64,000 nt of DNA, taken from positions 372,001 through 436,000 of the forward strand of contig NZ_CP013373.1 of assembly GCF_001522585.2 (NCBI RefSeq), given 5' to 3'. The notes beneath the pieces are model-generated. The model was not told the origin of the DNA. It did not search any database and saw nothing but the letters and a program-made list of their open reading frames with translations. Positions 29,179 to 38,808 of the stretch are shown one piece after another (the stretch's first letter is position 1; each line of letters begins with the position of its first letter). This DNA comes from Burkholderia sp. NRF60-BP8 (GTDB lineage Bacteria > Pseudomonadota > Gammaproteobacteria > Burkholderiales > Burkholderiaceae). The position numbers and the translations under genes are program-made.

Positions 29179-29540
29179 CGCAATCGACCGAAGACACGCT
29201 GCTGCGCCTCGCGGCCGTGATCGATAGCCGCAAGGGCGGCGATCCCGATCAATCGTACGTGTCGCGCCTGTTCCACAAGGGCGACGACGCGGTGCTGAAG
29301 AAGATCGGCGAAGAGGCGACGGAAGTCGTGCTGGCCGCGAAGGACGTGCGCCAGGGCGGCGCGCCGAGCGCGCTCGTCGGCGAGGTGGCCGACCTGTGGT
29401 TCCACTGCCTCGTGATGCTGTCGCATTTCGACCTGAGCCCGGCCGACGTGATCGCCGAACTCGAGCGCCGCGAAGGCTTGTCGGGCATCGAGGAAAAAGC
29501 GCTGCGCAAGCGCCGCGAGCGCGAGGAAAACGGCGGGTGA
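29175..29540 (+). CDS. hisE: Phosphoribosyl-ATP pyrophosphatase
   Basis: The 121-residue MazG-fold enzyme has [35 protein letters not shown] and [13 protein letters not shown]. It hydrolyses PR-ATP to PR-AMP. It is the last histidine gene of the run; transcription probably continues into the next genes since no terminator is seen. Confidence 0.94.
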   Translation: MTQSTEDTLLRLAAVIDSRKGGDPDQSYVSRLFHKGDDAVLKKIGEEATEVVLAAKDVRQGGAPSALVGEVADLWFHCLVMLSHFDLSPADVIAELERREGLSGIEEKALRKRREREENGG

Positions 29541-29610
29541 CGCACAGGCCCCGCCGCGGTGGCAACAGTGCGGTAAGCTGTAAGAATTGTCATCTGACGG
29601 GGGTAGCATC

Positions 29611-30003
29611 ATGAACGAAACGTCGAACCAGTTTCCGACGCCGGCGGTGCCGGGAGCAGCCGATGCCGAACGCCTGAACGGGCTGCGCACGCTGACCCAC
29701 GTGCTGTACGGCCTCTATGCGATTCACTGGCTGACGGGCGGTGTCACCGGCATCGTCGCGATCATCATCAACTACGTGAAGCGCGGCGACGTGGCCGGCA
29801 CGCCGTACGCCGATCACTTCGAGTGGCAGATCCGCACGTTCTGGCGCGCGCTGATCGCTTACGCGATCGGGATCGCGCTGCTGTTCGTCGCGGTCGGATT
29901 CGTCGTGATGTTTGTCACATGGATTTGGACGCTGTACCGTATCATCAAGGGTTGGCTGTACCTGAACGACAACAAGACGCTCGATCCGCAGGCGTGGTTC
30001 TGA
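29611..30003 (+). CDS. DUF4870-like membrane protein
   Basis: The 130-residue protein has three predicted membrane segments and the pattern of small DUF4870-type proteins (LTHVLYGLYAIHWLTGG, DHFEWQIRTFWRALI, YRIIKGWLYLND). Function is unknown. The ATG at 29611 follows GGGGGTAG. It lies between hisE and a HIT gene in the same direction. Confidence 0.75.
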   Translation: MNETSNQFPTPAVPGAADAERLNGLRTLTHVLYGLYAIHWLTGGVTGIVAIIINYVKRGDVAGTPYADHFEWQIRTFWRALIAYAIGIALLFVAVGFVVMFVTWIWTLYRIIKGWLYLNDNKTLDPQAWF

Positions 30004-30034
30004 CCGGCCGCGCGCGGGCGTTTGCAGGAGCAAC

Positions 30035-30400
30035 ATGAGTCACGATCCGAATTGCCTGTTCTGCAAGATCGCGGCAGGCGAGATCCCGAGCACGAAGGTG
30101 CACGAGGACGACGAATTCGTCGCGTTCCGCGACATCCGCCCGGCGGCCGAGACGCACGTGCTCGTGATTCCGCGCCGGCACGTGCCGACGCTGTCGGCGG
30201 TGGGCGACGCCGATGCGCCGATGCTCGGCCGGCTGATGCTGCTCGTCGCGCGTCTGGCCGACCAGCTCGGGGTCGCGTATACGGGCGGCGAAACCGGTTT
30301 TCGCACGGTGATCAACACGGGCCCGGGCGGTGGGCAGGAGGTCTACCACCTGCACGCGCATATCCTGGCCGGCCCGCGCCCGTGGCAACGGATGGGTTGA
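30035..30400 (+). CDS. HIT-family nucleotide hydrolase (HinT-like)
   Basis: The 121-residue histidine-triad protein has N-terminal [20 protein letters not shown] and the triad HLHAHI near the C-terminus. HinT-type enzymes hydrolyse purine phosphoramidates. It precedes tatA by 94 bases. Confidence 0.92.
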   Translation: MSHDPNCLFCKIAAGEIPSTKVHEDDEFVAFRDIRPAAETHVLVIPRRHVPTLSAVGDADAPMLGRLMLLVARLADQLGVAYTGGETGFRTVINTGPGGGQEVYHLHAHILAGPRPWQRMG

Positions 30401-30494
30401 CGACGCGGGGCGTTTCCCCGCATCCGATAGTCGAAGCCGGCGCGTCGCCGGCGATTTGCGCCGCATCGCGGCGTGGTTGAGGAGAGGTTTCATC

Positions 30495-30725
30495 ATGGGT
30501 GGATTGAGCATTTGGCACTGGCTGATCGTGCTGCTGATCGTCGCGCTGGTTTTCGGTACGAAGAAGCTGCGCAACATCGGCAACGACCTCGGCAGCGCCG
30601 TGAAGGGTTTCAAGGACGGCATGAAGGAAGGCGAAACGCCGGCGGACGCGCAGCAATTGCCGCGTTCGGGCACGGTCGACGTCAACGCGAAGGAAACGAC
30701 GCGTTCCGATTCGAACAAGGCGTAA
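30495..30725 (+). CDS. tatA: Twin-arginine translocase subunit TatA
   Basis: The 76-residue protein has one N-terminal membrane helix ([19 protein letters not shown]), an amphipathic helix [19 protein letters not shown] and a charged tail. TatA oligomers form the passage for folded proteins. The genes tatA-B-C are in the standard order. Confidence 0.95.
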   Translation: MGGLSIWHWLIVLLIVALVFGTKKLRNIGNDLGSAVKGFKDGMKEGETPADAQQLPRSGTVDVNAKETTRSDSNKA

Positions 30726-30751
30726 CGCCGGCACGCTGACAGGCATTCGCG

Positions 30752-31285
30752 ATGCTGGATCTCGGTCTTTCGAAGATGGCGCTGATCGGCGTCGTCGCGC
30801 TCGTGGTGCTCGGCCCCGAGCGCCTGCCGCGCGTCGCGCGTACGGCCGGCGCGCTGTTCGGCCGCGCGCAGCGGTACATCAACGACGTGAAGGCCGAGGT
30901 CTCGCGCGAAATCGAACTCGACGCGCTGCGGACGATGAAGACCGATTTCGAATCGGCCGCGCGCAATGTCGAGACGACGATTCACGACAACCTGCGCGAG
31001 CACGAGAAGGCGCTGAACGACACGTGGCATTCCGCGGTCGGCGGGGTCAACGAAGGCTCGGTCGATGCCGGCACGTACGGTAGCGACACGCCCGCGGCGC
31101 CGTCGTGGCGTGGCGGCAGTTCTGCGGCGCTTGCGCCGAAGCGTCGCAACTGGCGCATCAAGCAGGCGGCGACGCCTGTCTGGTACAAGCGCGCGACGAC
31201 CCGCCGCACCCACGTGCAGTCGGGCGCCGCACGCGTCGCGCGCCACCAGCCGGCCAGCCTGCGCCGGCCGACGCGCTTCTTCTGA
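30752..31285 (+). CDS. tatB: Twin-arginine translocase subunit TatB
   Basis: The 177-residue protein has an N-terminal helix with the TatB pattern (MLDLGLSKMALIGVVALVVLG then PERLPRVART), an amphipathic helix and a long variable, basic C-terminal tail. With TatC it forms the receptor for twin-arginine signal peptides. Confidence 0.93.
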   Translation: MLDLGLSKMALIGVVALVVLGPERLPRVARTAGALFGRAQRYINDVKAEVSREIELDALRTMKTDFESAARNVETTIHDNLREHEKALNDTWHSAVGGVNEGSVDAGTYGSDTPAAPSWRGGSSAALAPKRRNWRIKQAATPVWYKRATTRRTHVQSGAARVARHQPASLRRPTRFF

Positions 31286-31326
31286 GTCGAGCGCATGCTC
31301 GCTCGTCAATCCTACCGAGGGCCGGT

Positions 31327-32115
31327 GTGAGCGACCCCCAGCAGAACCCGGGCGACGCCCCGGAAGAAACCTTCATTTCCCATCTCGTCGAGCTTCGCGA
31401 TCGCATCATTCGCGCGGGGCTGGCCGTGATCGTCGTGTTCCTCGGGCTCGTCTACTGGGCGCCCGACATCTTCAGGCTGCTCGCGCGGCCGTTGATGGAG
31501 AACCTGCCGAAAGACGGCAAGATGATCGTCACCGACGTCACCGGCTCGTTCTTCGTGCCGATGAAGGTCACGATGCTCGTCGCGCTCGTGATCGCGCTGC
31601 CGATCGTGCTGTACCAGATCTGGGCGTTCGTCGCGCCTGGGCTGTACCAGCACGAGAAGAAGCTCGTCACGCCGCTCGTCGGCAGCAGCTACGTGCTGTT
31701 TCTGTGCGGGATGGCATTCGCGTACTTCCTCGTGTTTCCGACGATCTTCCGCGTGATGGCGCACTACAACGCGCCGCTCGGGGCCGAGATGACGACCGAC
31801 ATCGACAACTACCTGAGCTTCGTGCTCGGGATGTTCATCGCGTTCGGCGTCACGTTCGAGGTGCCGATCGTCGTCGTGCTGCTCGTCCGGATGGGCGTGC
31901 TGTCCCTGAAGAAGCTGAAGGAAATGCGACCGTACGTGATCGTCGGCGCATTCGTGGTCGCGGCGGTCGTCACGCCGCCGGACGTGTTCTCGCAACTGAT
32001 GCTGGCGCTGCCGCTCGTCGTGCTGTTCGAGATCGGGCTGCTGGCCGCGCGGTTCTTCGTGCCGAAGAAGCCGGCGGAAGAGGGCGAGGCGGGGAACGGC
32101 GAAGCCGCGGGTTGA
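31327..32115 (+). CDS. tatC: Twin-arginine translocase subunit TatC
   Basis: The 262-residue, six-helix protein has FISHLVELRDRIIRAGL at the N-terminus, the periplasmic FVAPGLYQHEKKL and FEVPIVVVLLVRMG. It recognises the twin-arginine signal. The GTG at 31327 is chosen because it gives the family N-terminus; the frame is open upstream but overlaps tatB. The Rieske protein PetA about 3 kb away is a likely client. Confidence 0.95.
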   Translation: MSDPQQNPGDAPEETFISHLVELRDRIIRAGLAVIVVFLGLVYWAPDIFRLLARPLMENLPKDGKMIVTDVTGSFFVPMKVTMLVALVIALPIVLYQIWAFVAPGLYQHEKKLVTPLVGSSYVLFLCGMAFAYFLVFPTIFRVMAHYNAPLGAEMTTDIDNYLSFVLGMFIAFGVTFEVPIVVVLLVRMGVLSLKKLKEMRPYVIVGAFVVAAVVTPPDVFSQLMLALPLVVLFEIGLLAARFFVPKKPAEEGEAGNGEAAG

Positions 32116-32233
32116 CGGCGCGGCGCCGGGCGGCTTTTCCGGTCAGGCCGGAGGGGCCGGTACCCGTGATTGGCCGCCAGCCAGCACATGCCAACGCGGC
32201 CTTTCCGGCACCGGACATCGTTCGAAGCAAAGC

Positions 32234-32262
32234 AAAAGGGCAGCCAGCCGGCTGCCCTTTTT
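32234..32262. terminator. Bidirectional terminator between tatC and the DegS-like gene
   Basis: The stem AAAAGGGCAGCC (32234-32245) pairs with GGCTGCCCTTTT (32250-32261) around a four-base loop. A-tract and T-tract on the two sides allow termination in both directions, fitting the convergent genes. Confidence 0.85.
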
Positions 32263-32322
32263 CATTTCCGCGCCGCATCAAATCGCATCGCGAACGGCAA
32301 GCGGCGTGCCGCCCGCCGCGCC

Positions 32323-33528
32323 TCATTCGGTGTCGCTGTCCTGCTCGTCGAGCGTCTGCTTCGGCGGCGGCGGACGCTTGCCGATCACGACGTTCACGTC
32401 GAACTGCTTGCCCTTGCGGACGACGTGCACCTTGGTCGGCGTACCCGGCTTGATTTGCGCGACGACGTTCAGCAGCTTCGTCGTGTCGGTGATGTCCTCG
32501 CCGTTGACGCTCACCAGGATGTCGCCCGGCTTGATGCCGGCCTTGTCGGCGGGGCCGCCCTGCAGCACGCCCGCGACGATCGCGCCCGATTTCTGCTGGA
32601 GCCCGAACGACTCGGCGATTTCCGGCGTGACGTCCTGCGGCTCGACGCCGATCCAGCCGCGCGTGACCGAGCCGGTCGTGATGATGCTTTCGAGCACCGT
32701 GCGCGCGGTCGACACCGGAATCGCGAAGCCGATGCCGAGCGAGCCGCCCGAGCGCGAGTAGATCGCCGTGTTGATACCGAGCAGGTTGCCGTTCACGTCG
32801 ACCAGTGCGCCGCCGGAATTGCCGGGGTTGATCGGCGCGTCGGTCTGGATGAAGTTCTCGAACGTGTTGATGCCGAGGTGGTTGCGGCCGAGCGCGCTGA
32901 TGATCCCCATCGTCACCGTCTGGCCGACGCCGAACGGGTTGCCGATCGCGAGCACGACGTCGCCGACGCGCGACTGGTCGGAGCGGCCGAGCGTGATCGT
33001 CGGCAGGTTCGTCATGTTGATCTTCAGCACCGCGAGATCGGTTTCGGGATCGCTGCCGATCACTTTCGCGGTGGCCGTGCGGCCGTCGGCGAGCGCGACT
33101 TCGATCTGGTCGGCGCCGTCCACGACGTGCTGGTTCGTTAGAATGTAACCTTCAGGGCTCACGATGACGCCGGAGCCGAGGTTGGCGGCCGGCTCGTCCT
33201 GCTGCTTGCGGGCGTTGCGGTCGCCGAAGAAGTAACGGAACAGCGGATCCTTTGCGCGCGGGTCGGGCGGCAGCGAGCCGTCCTTGCTGGAGAACACGTT
33301 GACGACGGCCGGCATCGCCTTCTGCGCGGCTTCGGCATACGACGTGGTCGCCGGTGCGCCGCCGATGCCCGGCGCGACTTCGCGCAGCGCGACGATCGGC
33401 GTGGCGAGCTGCTTGCCGAGCTGTCCTTGCCGTTGCAGCCATTGCGGCTTGAGCGTCACGACGATGAACATCAGCGCGAGCAGTACGGTCACCGCCTGCG
33501 CGAAGAACAGCCAGAAGCGTCTAAGCAT
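32323..33528 (-). CDS. DegS/HtrA-type serine protease with one PDZ domain
   Basis: The 401-residue protein has one N-terminal membrane anchor (about residues 8-26), a trypsin-like S1C domain and a single PDZ domain (about 280-370). The catalytic triad is complete: His134 in TNQHVVDGA, Asp164 in PETDLAVL and Ser238 in PGNSGGAL. The anchor and single PDZ resemble DegS, which cuts an anti-sigma factor under envelope stress, but DegQ/AlgW-like roles are possible. Its start codon is only 21 bases from the divergent Nif3 gene. Confidence 0.9.
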   Translation of the reverse strand: MLRRFWLFFAQAVTVLLALMFIVVTLKPQWLQRQGQLGKQLATPIVALREVAPGIGGAPATTSYAEAAQKAMPAVVNVFSSKDGSLPPDPRAKDPLFRYFFGDRNARKQQDEPAANLGSGVIVSPEGYILTNQHVVDGADQIEVALADGRTATAKVIGSDPETDLAVLKINMTNLPTITLGRSDQSRVGDVVLAIGNPFGVGQTVTMGIISALGRNHLGINTFENFIQTDAPINPGNSGGALVDVNGNLLGINTAIYSRSGGSLGIGFAIPVSTARTVLESIITTGSVTRGWIGVEPQDVTPEIAESFGLQQKSGAIVAGVLQGGPADKAGIKPGDILVSVNGEDITDTTKLLNVVAQIKPGTPTKVHVVRKGKQFDVNVVIGKRPPPPKQTLDEQDSDTE

Positions 33529-33549
33529 CTGAATGGATTAGAGGTTTAT

Positions 33550-34296
33550 ATGGATCGGATCGAACTTGAATTGTACTTGAACAATACCCTTGAAACCGCG
33601 CGCTTCAAGGACTATTGCCCGAACGGCCTCCAGGTCGAAGGGCGTCGCAAGATCGAGAAGATCGCCACCGGCGTGACGGCGTCGGTCGCGCTCCTCGAAG
33701 CCGCGCTCGAATGGGGGGCGGATGCCGTGCTCGTCCATCACGGCTATTTCTGGCGCAACGAGGCGCCGCAGATCACCGGCCGCAAGTATCAGCGCCTGAA
33801 GCTGCTGCTCGCGAACGACCTGAACCTGTTCGCGTTTCACCTGCCGCTGGACGCGCATCCCGAGTTCGGCAACAACGCGCAGCTCGGCGAAAAGCTCGGC
33901 CTGATCGGCGAGCAGCGCTTCGGCGAAGGCGACTTGGGCTGGATGGCGACGCTGCCGATGCCGGTCACGCTCGAGCACTTCGTCGCGAAGGTGGAGCGCA
34001 CGCTCGGCCGCACGCCGCTCGTGCTCGGCGACCCGGACACGCAACTGCGCCGTATCGCGTGGTGCACGGGCGCCGCGCAAAGCTATTTCGACGCGGCGAT
34101 CGATGCCGGCGCGGACGTGTTCCTGACCGGCGAGGTGTCCGAATCGACCACGCACGCGGCGGCGGAGAGCGGTGTCGCGTTCGTTGCGGCGGGGCACCAT
34201 GCGACCGAGCGCTACGGAATTCAGGCGCTGGGGCGCCACTTGTCCGAAGAATTCGATCTCGAACACCTTTTTATCGATATTCATAATCCGGTCTGA
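33550..34296 (+). CDS. Nif3-like dinuclear metal-binding hexameric protein
   Basis: The 248-residue Nif3/YbgI family protein has [23 protein letters not shown] and the C-terminal [15 protein letters not shown], supplying metal ligands. Proposed roles include GTP cyclohydrolase-like activity; the true function is unsettled. The ATG at 33550 follows AGAGG. Its promoter must overlap the divergent protease gene. Confidence 0.9.
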   Translation: MDRIELELYLNNTLETARFKDYCPNGLQVEGRRKIEKIATGVTASVALLEAALEWGADAVLVHHGYFWRNEAPQITGRKYQRLKLLLANDLNLFAFHLPLDAHPEFGNNAQLGEKLGLIGEQRFGEGDLGWMATLPMPVTLEHFVAKVERTLGRTPLVLGDPDTQLRRIAWCTGAAQSYFDAAIDAGADVFLTGEVSESTTHAAAESGVAFVAAGHHATERYGIQALGRHLSEEFDLEHLFIDIHNPV

Positions 34297-34514
34297 GCGA
34301 CGGATTTGCGGCAGCGCATCGAAATTCGACAATGTAGCATCTGCTTAAAAGAGAAATGATTTAATCGCTCCGATAGTGGGGGATAACCCTTAACTATCAA
34401 TCACTTCGAAGGGATTTTCATCGCCGGGCCTTGTAAATGGCGACTCCATTCGCGCAAACTAGCGGCGGAATGAAAAGTCGTGACGGAAAATCCAACTCAG
34501 AAGTGGGGCGTGTG

Positions 34515-35135
34515 ATGCGAGACAAGGAAGAGAAACGCGTCGACAGCGGCCGCCGTACCTGGCTGATTGCGACATCCGTAGCAGGTGGCGTAGGAGGCGT
34601 AGCCACCGTCATACCTTTCGCGGCGTCGCTCGCGCCGTCCGCGAAAGCGAAAGCGGCCGGTGCACCGGTCGAGGTCGATATCAGCGGCCTGAAGCCCGGC
34701 GAAATGGTCACCGTGCCGTGGCGCGGCAAACCCGTCTGGATCCTCAATCGCACCGATTCGATGCTGGCCGACGTGGTCAAGGCCGACAAGGAAGTGGCCG
34801 ATCCGACCACGAAATCCCCGTATTCGATGCCGTTGCCCGCGTATTGCGCGAACGAATATCGCGCGCGGGCCGATCGCAAGAACATTCTCGTCGTGATGGC
34901 CGTGTGCACGCACCTCGGCTGCACGCCTAGCCAACGCTTCACGCCGGGTCCGCAGCCGAACCTGCCGGACGACTGGCCGGGCGGTTTCCTGTGCCCGTGT
35001 CACGGTTCGACCTACGACCTCGCCGGCCGCGTGTTCAAGAACAAGCCGGCGCCTCAGAATCTCGACATCCCGCCCTACATGTTCACGTCGGCGACGACCC
35101 TCGTGATCGGCAAGGACGAGAAAGGAGAAGCGTGA
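34515..35135 (+). CDS. petA: Ubiquinol-cytochrome c reductase iron-sulfur (Rieske) subunit
   Basis: The 206-residue protein has a twin-arginine signal-anchor (GRRTWLIATS, Arg13-Arg14) and the Rieske cluster motifs CTHLGC and CPCHGS, which bind the 2Fe-2S centre. It moves electrons from ubiquinol to cytochrome c1. The ATG at 34515 gives the usual length; an in-frame ATG at 34437 adds 26 residues ahead of the conserved start. The stop and the petB start share one base. Bases 34297-34514 should hold the operon promoter; no convincing pair was found. Confidence 0.95.
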   Translation: MRDKEEKRVDSGRRTWLIATSVAGGVGGVATVIPFAASLAPSAKAKAAGAPVEVDISGLKPGEMVTVPWRGKPVWILNRTDSMLADVVKADKEVADPTTKSPYSMPLPAYCANEYRARADRKNILVVMAVCTHLGCTPSQRFTPGPQPNLPDDWPGGFLCPCHGSTYDLAGRVFKNKPAPQNLDIPPYMFTSATTLVIGKDEKGEA

Positions 35136-36517
35136 TGGCCGTCGACAACAAGGAAGTCTCCACGACAGGTTTCACCGGCTGGATCGATCAGCGCTTCCCG
35201 CTCACGTCCACCTGGAAGAAGCACGTATCCGAATACTACGCGCCGAAGAACTTCAACTTCTGGTACTTCTTCGGCTCCCTCGCGCTGCTGGTGCTCGTCA
35301 ACCAGATCGTCACGGGCATCTTCCTGACGATGAACTACAAGCCCGACTCGACGCTCGCGTTCGCGTCGGTCGAGTACATCATGCGCGAGGTGCCGTGGGG
35401 CTGGCTGATCCGCTACATGCACTCGACCGGTGCATCGATGTTCTTCGTGGTCGTCTACCTGCACATGTTCCGCGGGCTGCTGTACGGGTCGTACCGCAAG
35501 CCGCGCGAGCTCGTGTGGATCTTCGGCTGCGCGATCTTCCTGTGCCTGATGGCCGAGGCGTTCTTCGGCTATCTGCTGCCGTGGGGCCAGATGTCGTTCT
35601 GGGGCGCGCAGGTGATCGTGAACCTGTTCTCGGCGATCCCGTTCGTCGGCCCGGACCTGTCGCTGTGGATTCGCGGCGACTACGTCGTGTCCGACGTCAC
35701 GCTGAACCGCTTCTTCGCGTTCCACGTGATCGCGATTCCGCTCGTGCTGGTCGGGCTCGTCGTCGCGCACCTCGTTGCGTTGCACGAAGTCGGGTCGAAC
35801 AACCCGGACGGCATCGAGATCAAGGCGAAGAAGGACGAGAACGGCATTCCGCTCGACGGCATCCCGTTCCACCCGTACTACTCGGTGCACGACTTCCTCG
35901 GCGTGTGCGTGTTCCTGATGGTGTTCGCGCTGATCGTGTTCTTCTCGCCGGAGATGGGCGGCTACTTCCTCGAGGCGAACAACTTCGTCCCGGCGAACCC
36001 GCTGCAGACGCCGCCCGAGATCGCGCCGGTCTGGTACTTCACCGCGTTCTACGCGATGCTGCGCGCGACCACCGACCCGTTCAAGATCGTGCTGATGATC
36101 GTGATTGCGCTGCTCGGCGTGCTCGCGCTGATCCGCGCGCGCGGCAAGTGGAAGGTCGGGTTGCCGGTGCTCGCCGCCGCGATCGTCGTGTTCATGTACC
36201 TGACGGAGTCGAAGTTCTGGGGCGTCGTCGTGATGGGCTCGGCGGTGATCACGCTGTTCTTCCTGCCTTGGCTCGACCGCAGCCCGGTGAAGTCGATCCG
36301 CTACCGGCCGCTGTTCCACAAGGTGTTCCTGGGGATCTTCGTCGCGGCGTTCCTGACCCTCGCGTTCCTCGGCACGCGCCCGCCATCGCCGGCGGCGACG
36401 CTGATCGCGCAGGCCTGTGCGTTGATCTACTTCGCGTTCTTCCTCGGCATGCCCGTCTGGACGCCGCTTGGCACGTTCAAGCAGCCGCCGGAACGGGTGC
36501 GCTTCAAGCCCCATTAA
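35135..36517 (+). CDS. petB: Cytochrome b of the bc1 complex
   Basis: The 460-residue full-length cytochrome b has N- and C-terminal membrane domains with the four haem-ligand histidines (IRYMHSTGASMFF and YLHMF; FFAFHVIAIP and VAHLVALHEVG) and the quinone-site PEWY equivalent PVWYF. It forms the redox core of complex III in the inner membrane. Confidence 0.96.
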   Translation: MAVDNKEVSTTGFTGWIDQRFPLTSTWKKHVSEYYAPKNFNFWYFFGSLALLVLVNQIVTGIFLTMNYKPDSTLAFASVEYIMREVPWGWLIRYMHSTGASMFFVVVYLHMFRGLLYGSYRKPRELVWIFGCAIFLCLMAEAFFGYLLPWGQMSFWGAQVIVNLFSAIPFVGPDLSLWIRGDYVVSDVTLNRFFAFHVIAIPLVLVGLVVAHLVALHEVGSNNPDGIEIKAKKDENGIPLDGIPFHPYYSVHDFLGVCVFLMVFALIVFFSPEMGGYFLEANNFVPANPLQTPPEIAPVWYFTAFYAMLRATTDPFKIVLMIVIALLGVLALIRARGKWKVGLPVLAAAIVVFMYLTESKFWGVVVMGSAVITLFFLPWLDRSPVKSIRYRPLFHKVFLGIFVAAFLTLAFLGTRPPSPAATLIAQACALIYFAFFLGMPVWTPLGTFKQPPERVRFKPH

Positions 36518-36538
36518 CGTGAGCGAGGAGAGAACGAC

Positions 36539-37297
36539 ATGAAGAAACTGCTTTCGACGCTCGCGCTGATCGGGGCGACCGCCTGTGCGTTGCTGGCGGT
36601 GCCGGCCGCGCGGGCGGAGGGTAATTTTCCGCTCGACCGGGCGCCCGATAACACGGAAAATCTCGTTTCGCTTCAGCACGGCGCGCAATTGTTTGTAAAC
36701 TATTGCCTGAACTGCCACAGCGCGAACCTGATGCGCTACAACCGTCTGACGGATCTGGGCATATCCCAGAAGGAGATCGAAAAGAATCTCCTGTTCACGA
36801 CCGACAAGGTCGGGAACACGATGTCCGTCGCGATGCGGCCCGACGACGCGAAGAACTGGCTCGGCACCACGCCGCCCGACCTGTCGGTCGAGGAGCGCGC
36901 GCGCGGCCGCGACTGGCTGTACACGTATCTGCGCAGCTTCTACCGCGACGATACGCGGCCGACCGGCTGGAACAACGCGGTGTTCGAGAACGTCGGCATG
37001 CCCCATGTGTTGTGGCAACTGCAGGGGCAACGCGTAGCCAAATTCGAAGACAAGACGGACGAGGAGACGGGCGAGAAGGTCCACACGCTCGTCGGCTTCC
37101 AGCAGGTCACGCCGGGGACGCTGTCGTCGCCCGACTACGATGCTGCGGTGGCCGACCTGGTGGCCTATATGACATGGATGTCCGAGCCGGCCCAGCAGAC
37201 CCGCAAGCGCCTCGGCGTGTGGGTGCTGATCTTTCTCGGTGTCCTGACTTTCCTGGCCTGGCGGCTGAATGCCGCGTACTGGAAAGATATCAAGTAA
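36539..37297 (+). CDS. petC: Cytochrome c1
   Basis: The 252-residue protein has a signal peptide (cleavage after ARA), a haem c site CLNCH near residue 58, a downstream methionine ligand region (GNTMSVAMRP) and a C-terminal anchor (LGVWVLIFLGVLTFLAWRL). It passes electrons to soluble cytochrome c. A long terminator hairpin follows. Confidence 0.96.
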   Translation: MKKLLSTLALIGATACALLAVPAARAEGNFPLDRAPDNTENLVSLQHGAQLFVNYCLNCHSANLMRYNRLTDLGISQKEIEKNLLFTTDKVGNTMSVAMRPDDAKNWLGTTPPDLSVEERARGRDWLYTYLRSFYRDDTRPTGWNNAVFENVGMPHVLWQLQGQRVAKFEDKTDEETGEKVHTLVGFQQVTPGTLSSPDYDAAVADLVAYMTWMSEPAQQTRKRLGVWVLIFLGVLTFLAWRLNAAYWKDIK

Positions 37298-37315
37298 ACA
37301 CGCCTGACCGGCGTG

Positions 37316-37377
37316 GGGCCGGCGCAAGGCGGAACCCGTGAAAGGGGTTTCGCCGCGTGCCGGCCCTCGGCTTTTTT
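37316..37377 (+). terminator. Long hairpin terminator after petABC
   Basis: An outer stem pairs GGGCCGGC (37316-37323) with GCCGGCCC (37359-37366), and an inner 10-bp stem pairs 37328-37337 with 37345-37354. Six T follow at 37372-37377. It ends only 14 bases before the sspA start, leaving just the ribosome site AGGAAA between. Confidence 0.8.
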
Positions 37378-37391
37378 GAGGAAACGCAAAT

Positions 37392-38003
37392 ATGATGGTT
37401 CTGTATTCCGGCACAACTTGCCCGTTCTCCCAGCGTTGCCGGCTGGTGCTGTTCGAGAAGGGCATGGACTTCGAAATCCGTGACGTCGACCTGTTCAACA
37501 AGCCGGAAGACATTTCGGTGATGAACCCGTACGGTCAGGTGCCGATCCTGGTCGAGCGCGACCTGATCCTGTACGAATCGAACATCATCAACGAGTACAT
37601 CGACGAGCGCTTCCCGCACCCGCAACTGATGCCGGCCGACCCGGTGCAGCGCGCGCGTGCGCGCCTGTTCCTGCTCAACTTCGAGAAGGAGCTGTTCGTC
37701 CACGTCAGCACGCTCGAGAACGAGAAGGGCAAGGCGGCGGAGAAGAATCACGAGAAGGCCCGCCTCGCGATCCGCGATCGCCTGACGCAGCTCGCGCCGA
37801 TCTTCGTGAAGAACAAGTACATGCTCGGCGAGGAGTTCTCGATGCTCGACGTCGCGATCGCACCGCTGCTGTGGCGCCTGGATCACTACGGCATCGAGCT
37901 GTCGAAGAACGCCGCGCCGCTGATGAAGTATGCCGAGCGGATCTTCAGCCGTCCGGCCTACATCGAAGCACTGACGCCGTCCGAAAAGGTCATGCGTCGT
38001 TAA
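37392..38003 (+). CDS. sspA: Stringent starvation protein A (glutathione S-transferase fold)
   Basis: The 203-residue protein has the GST N-terminal fold (LYSGTTCPFSQRCRLVLFEKG) and the SspA pattern IRDVDLFNKPEDISVMNPYGQVP. SspA binds RNA polymerase and alters promoter choice during stress. It is followed by sspB, the normal pairing. The hairpin immediately upstream suggests attenuated read-through from petC or a start within it. Confidence 0.92.
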   Translation: MMVLYSGTTCPFSQRCRLVLFEKGMDFEIRDVDLFNKPEDISVMNPYGQVPILVERDLILYESNIINEYIDERFPHPQLMPADPVQRARARLFLLNFEKELFVHVSTLENEKGKAAEKNHEKARLAIRDRLTQLAPIFVKNKYMLGEEFSMLDVAIAPLLWRLDHYGIELSKNAAPLMKYAERIFSRPAYIEALTPSEKVMRR

Positions 38004-38074
38004 CGTTGCAATGAAGGCATGACGGAGCGGGCGGCGCGGCGTGCCGCGTGCCCGCTCCGGGTTCGAGGATTGTG

Positions 38075-38596
38075 ATGCAAGAGATTTCAACGAAGCCTTA
38101 TCTGCTGCGCGCGTTGTACGAGTGGTGCACCGATAACGGTTACACGCCGCATATCGCGGTGAGGGTCGACAACTCGACGCGCGTGCCGCGTCAGTTCGTG
38201 CGTGACGGCGAGATCGTGCTCAACATCAGCTTCGAGGCGACGAGCCAGTTGCAGATGGGCAACGAGTGGATCGAGTTCACGGCCCGGTTCTCCGGGAAGG
38301 CGCACAAGATCGAGATTCCGGTTGCCAACGTGCTCGCGATCTATGCGCGCGAGAACGGGCAGGGCATGGCGTTCCAGGTCGATGCGGTCGCAGGCGAAGG
38401 CGAGGATTCGGGCGCGTTCGACGATGACGCCGTGCCGGCCGATGACGCGCAGCGCGACGAGTCCGTCTCGCCGTTGGCGCCGGTCGCCGACAGCGGCGCG
38501 AACGAGGAGCCGTCCGAAGGGGCCGACGAACCGCCGAAAACCGACGGCGACGGCTCGAAAGGCGGCAGCAGACCTCGCCTCAAGATCGTGAAATGA
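38075..38596 (+). CDS. sspB: ClpXP specificity-enhancing factor SspB
   Basis: The 173-residue adaptor has the conserved domain in residues 1-110 (TKPYLLRALYEWCTDNGYTP, GEIVLNISFEAT, FSGKAHKIEIPVANVLAIY). An acidic linker follows, then the C-terminal PRLKIVK that docks on ClpX. It delivers ssrA-tagged proteins for degradation. The ATG at 38075 gives the family N-terminus. The tRNA gene follows directly. Confidence 0.95.
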   Translation: MQEISTKPYLLRALYEWCTDNGYTPHIAVRVDNSTRVPRQFVRDGEIVLNISFEATSQLQMGNEWIEFTARFSGKAHKIEIPVANVLAIYARENGQGMAFQVDAVAGEGEDSGAFDDDAVPADDAQRDESVSPLAPVADSGANEEPSEGADEPPKTDGDGSKGGSRPRLKIVK

Positions 38597-38598
38597 GG

Positions 38599-38604
38599 TA
38601 GAAT
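38599..38604 (+). promoter_or_regulatory. Candidate -10 element of the tRNA-Thr gene
   Basis: TAGAAT lies 10 bases before the tRNA 5' end, right after the sspB stop. The matching -35 region would lie inside sspB and is weak. Confidence 0.4.
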
Positions 38605-38614
38605 CTCGCGCTAC

Positions 38615-38690
<76 letters not shown>

Positions 38691-38698
38691 ACACCGAA

Positions 38699-38730
38699 GC
38701 GGGTTCCAGCAATGGAACCCGCTTTTTTTT
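38699..38730 (+). terminator. Terminator after tRNA-Thr
   Basis: The stem GCGGGTTCCA (38699-38708) pairs perfectly with TGGAACCCGC (38713-38722) around GCAA, followed by eight T. It lies inside the island, so the element supplies a terminator for the rebuilt tRNA gene. Confidence 0.88.
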
Positions 38731-38758
38731 GTTCTACAAAGTTCGCGCTGTTCTACAA
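38731..38758 (+). repeat. Tandem GTTCTACAA repeats near attL
   Basis: GTTCTACAA occurs at 38731-38739 and 38750-38758, with a third copy in the same orientation at 43097-43105 near attR. Repeats of this kind beside att sites can be arm-type integrase binding sites; that role is inferred. Confidence 0.4.
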
Positions 38759-38808
38759 ACGTTGGCGGTCACGGGGACTGGGAGTCGTACGCTACGTGGG
38801 CACCAACC

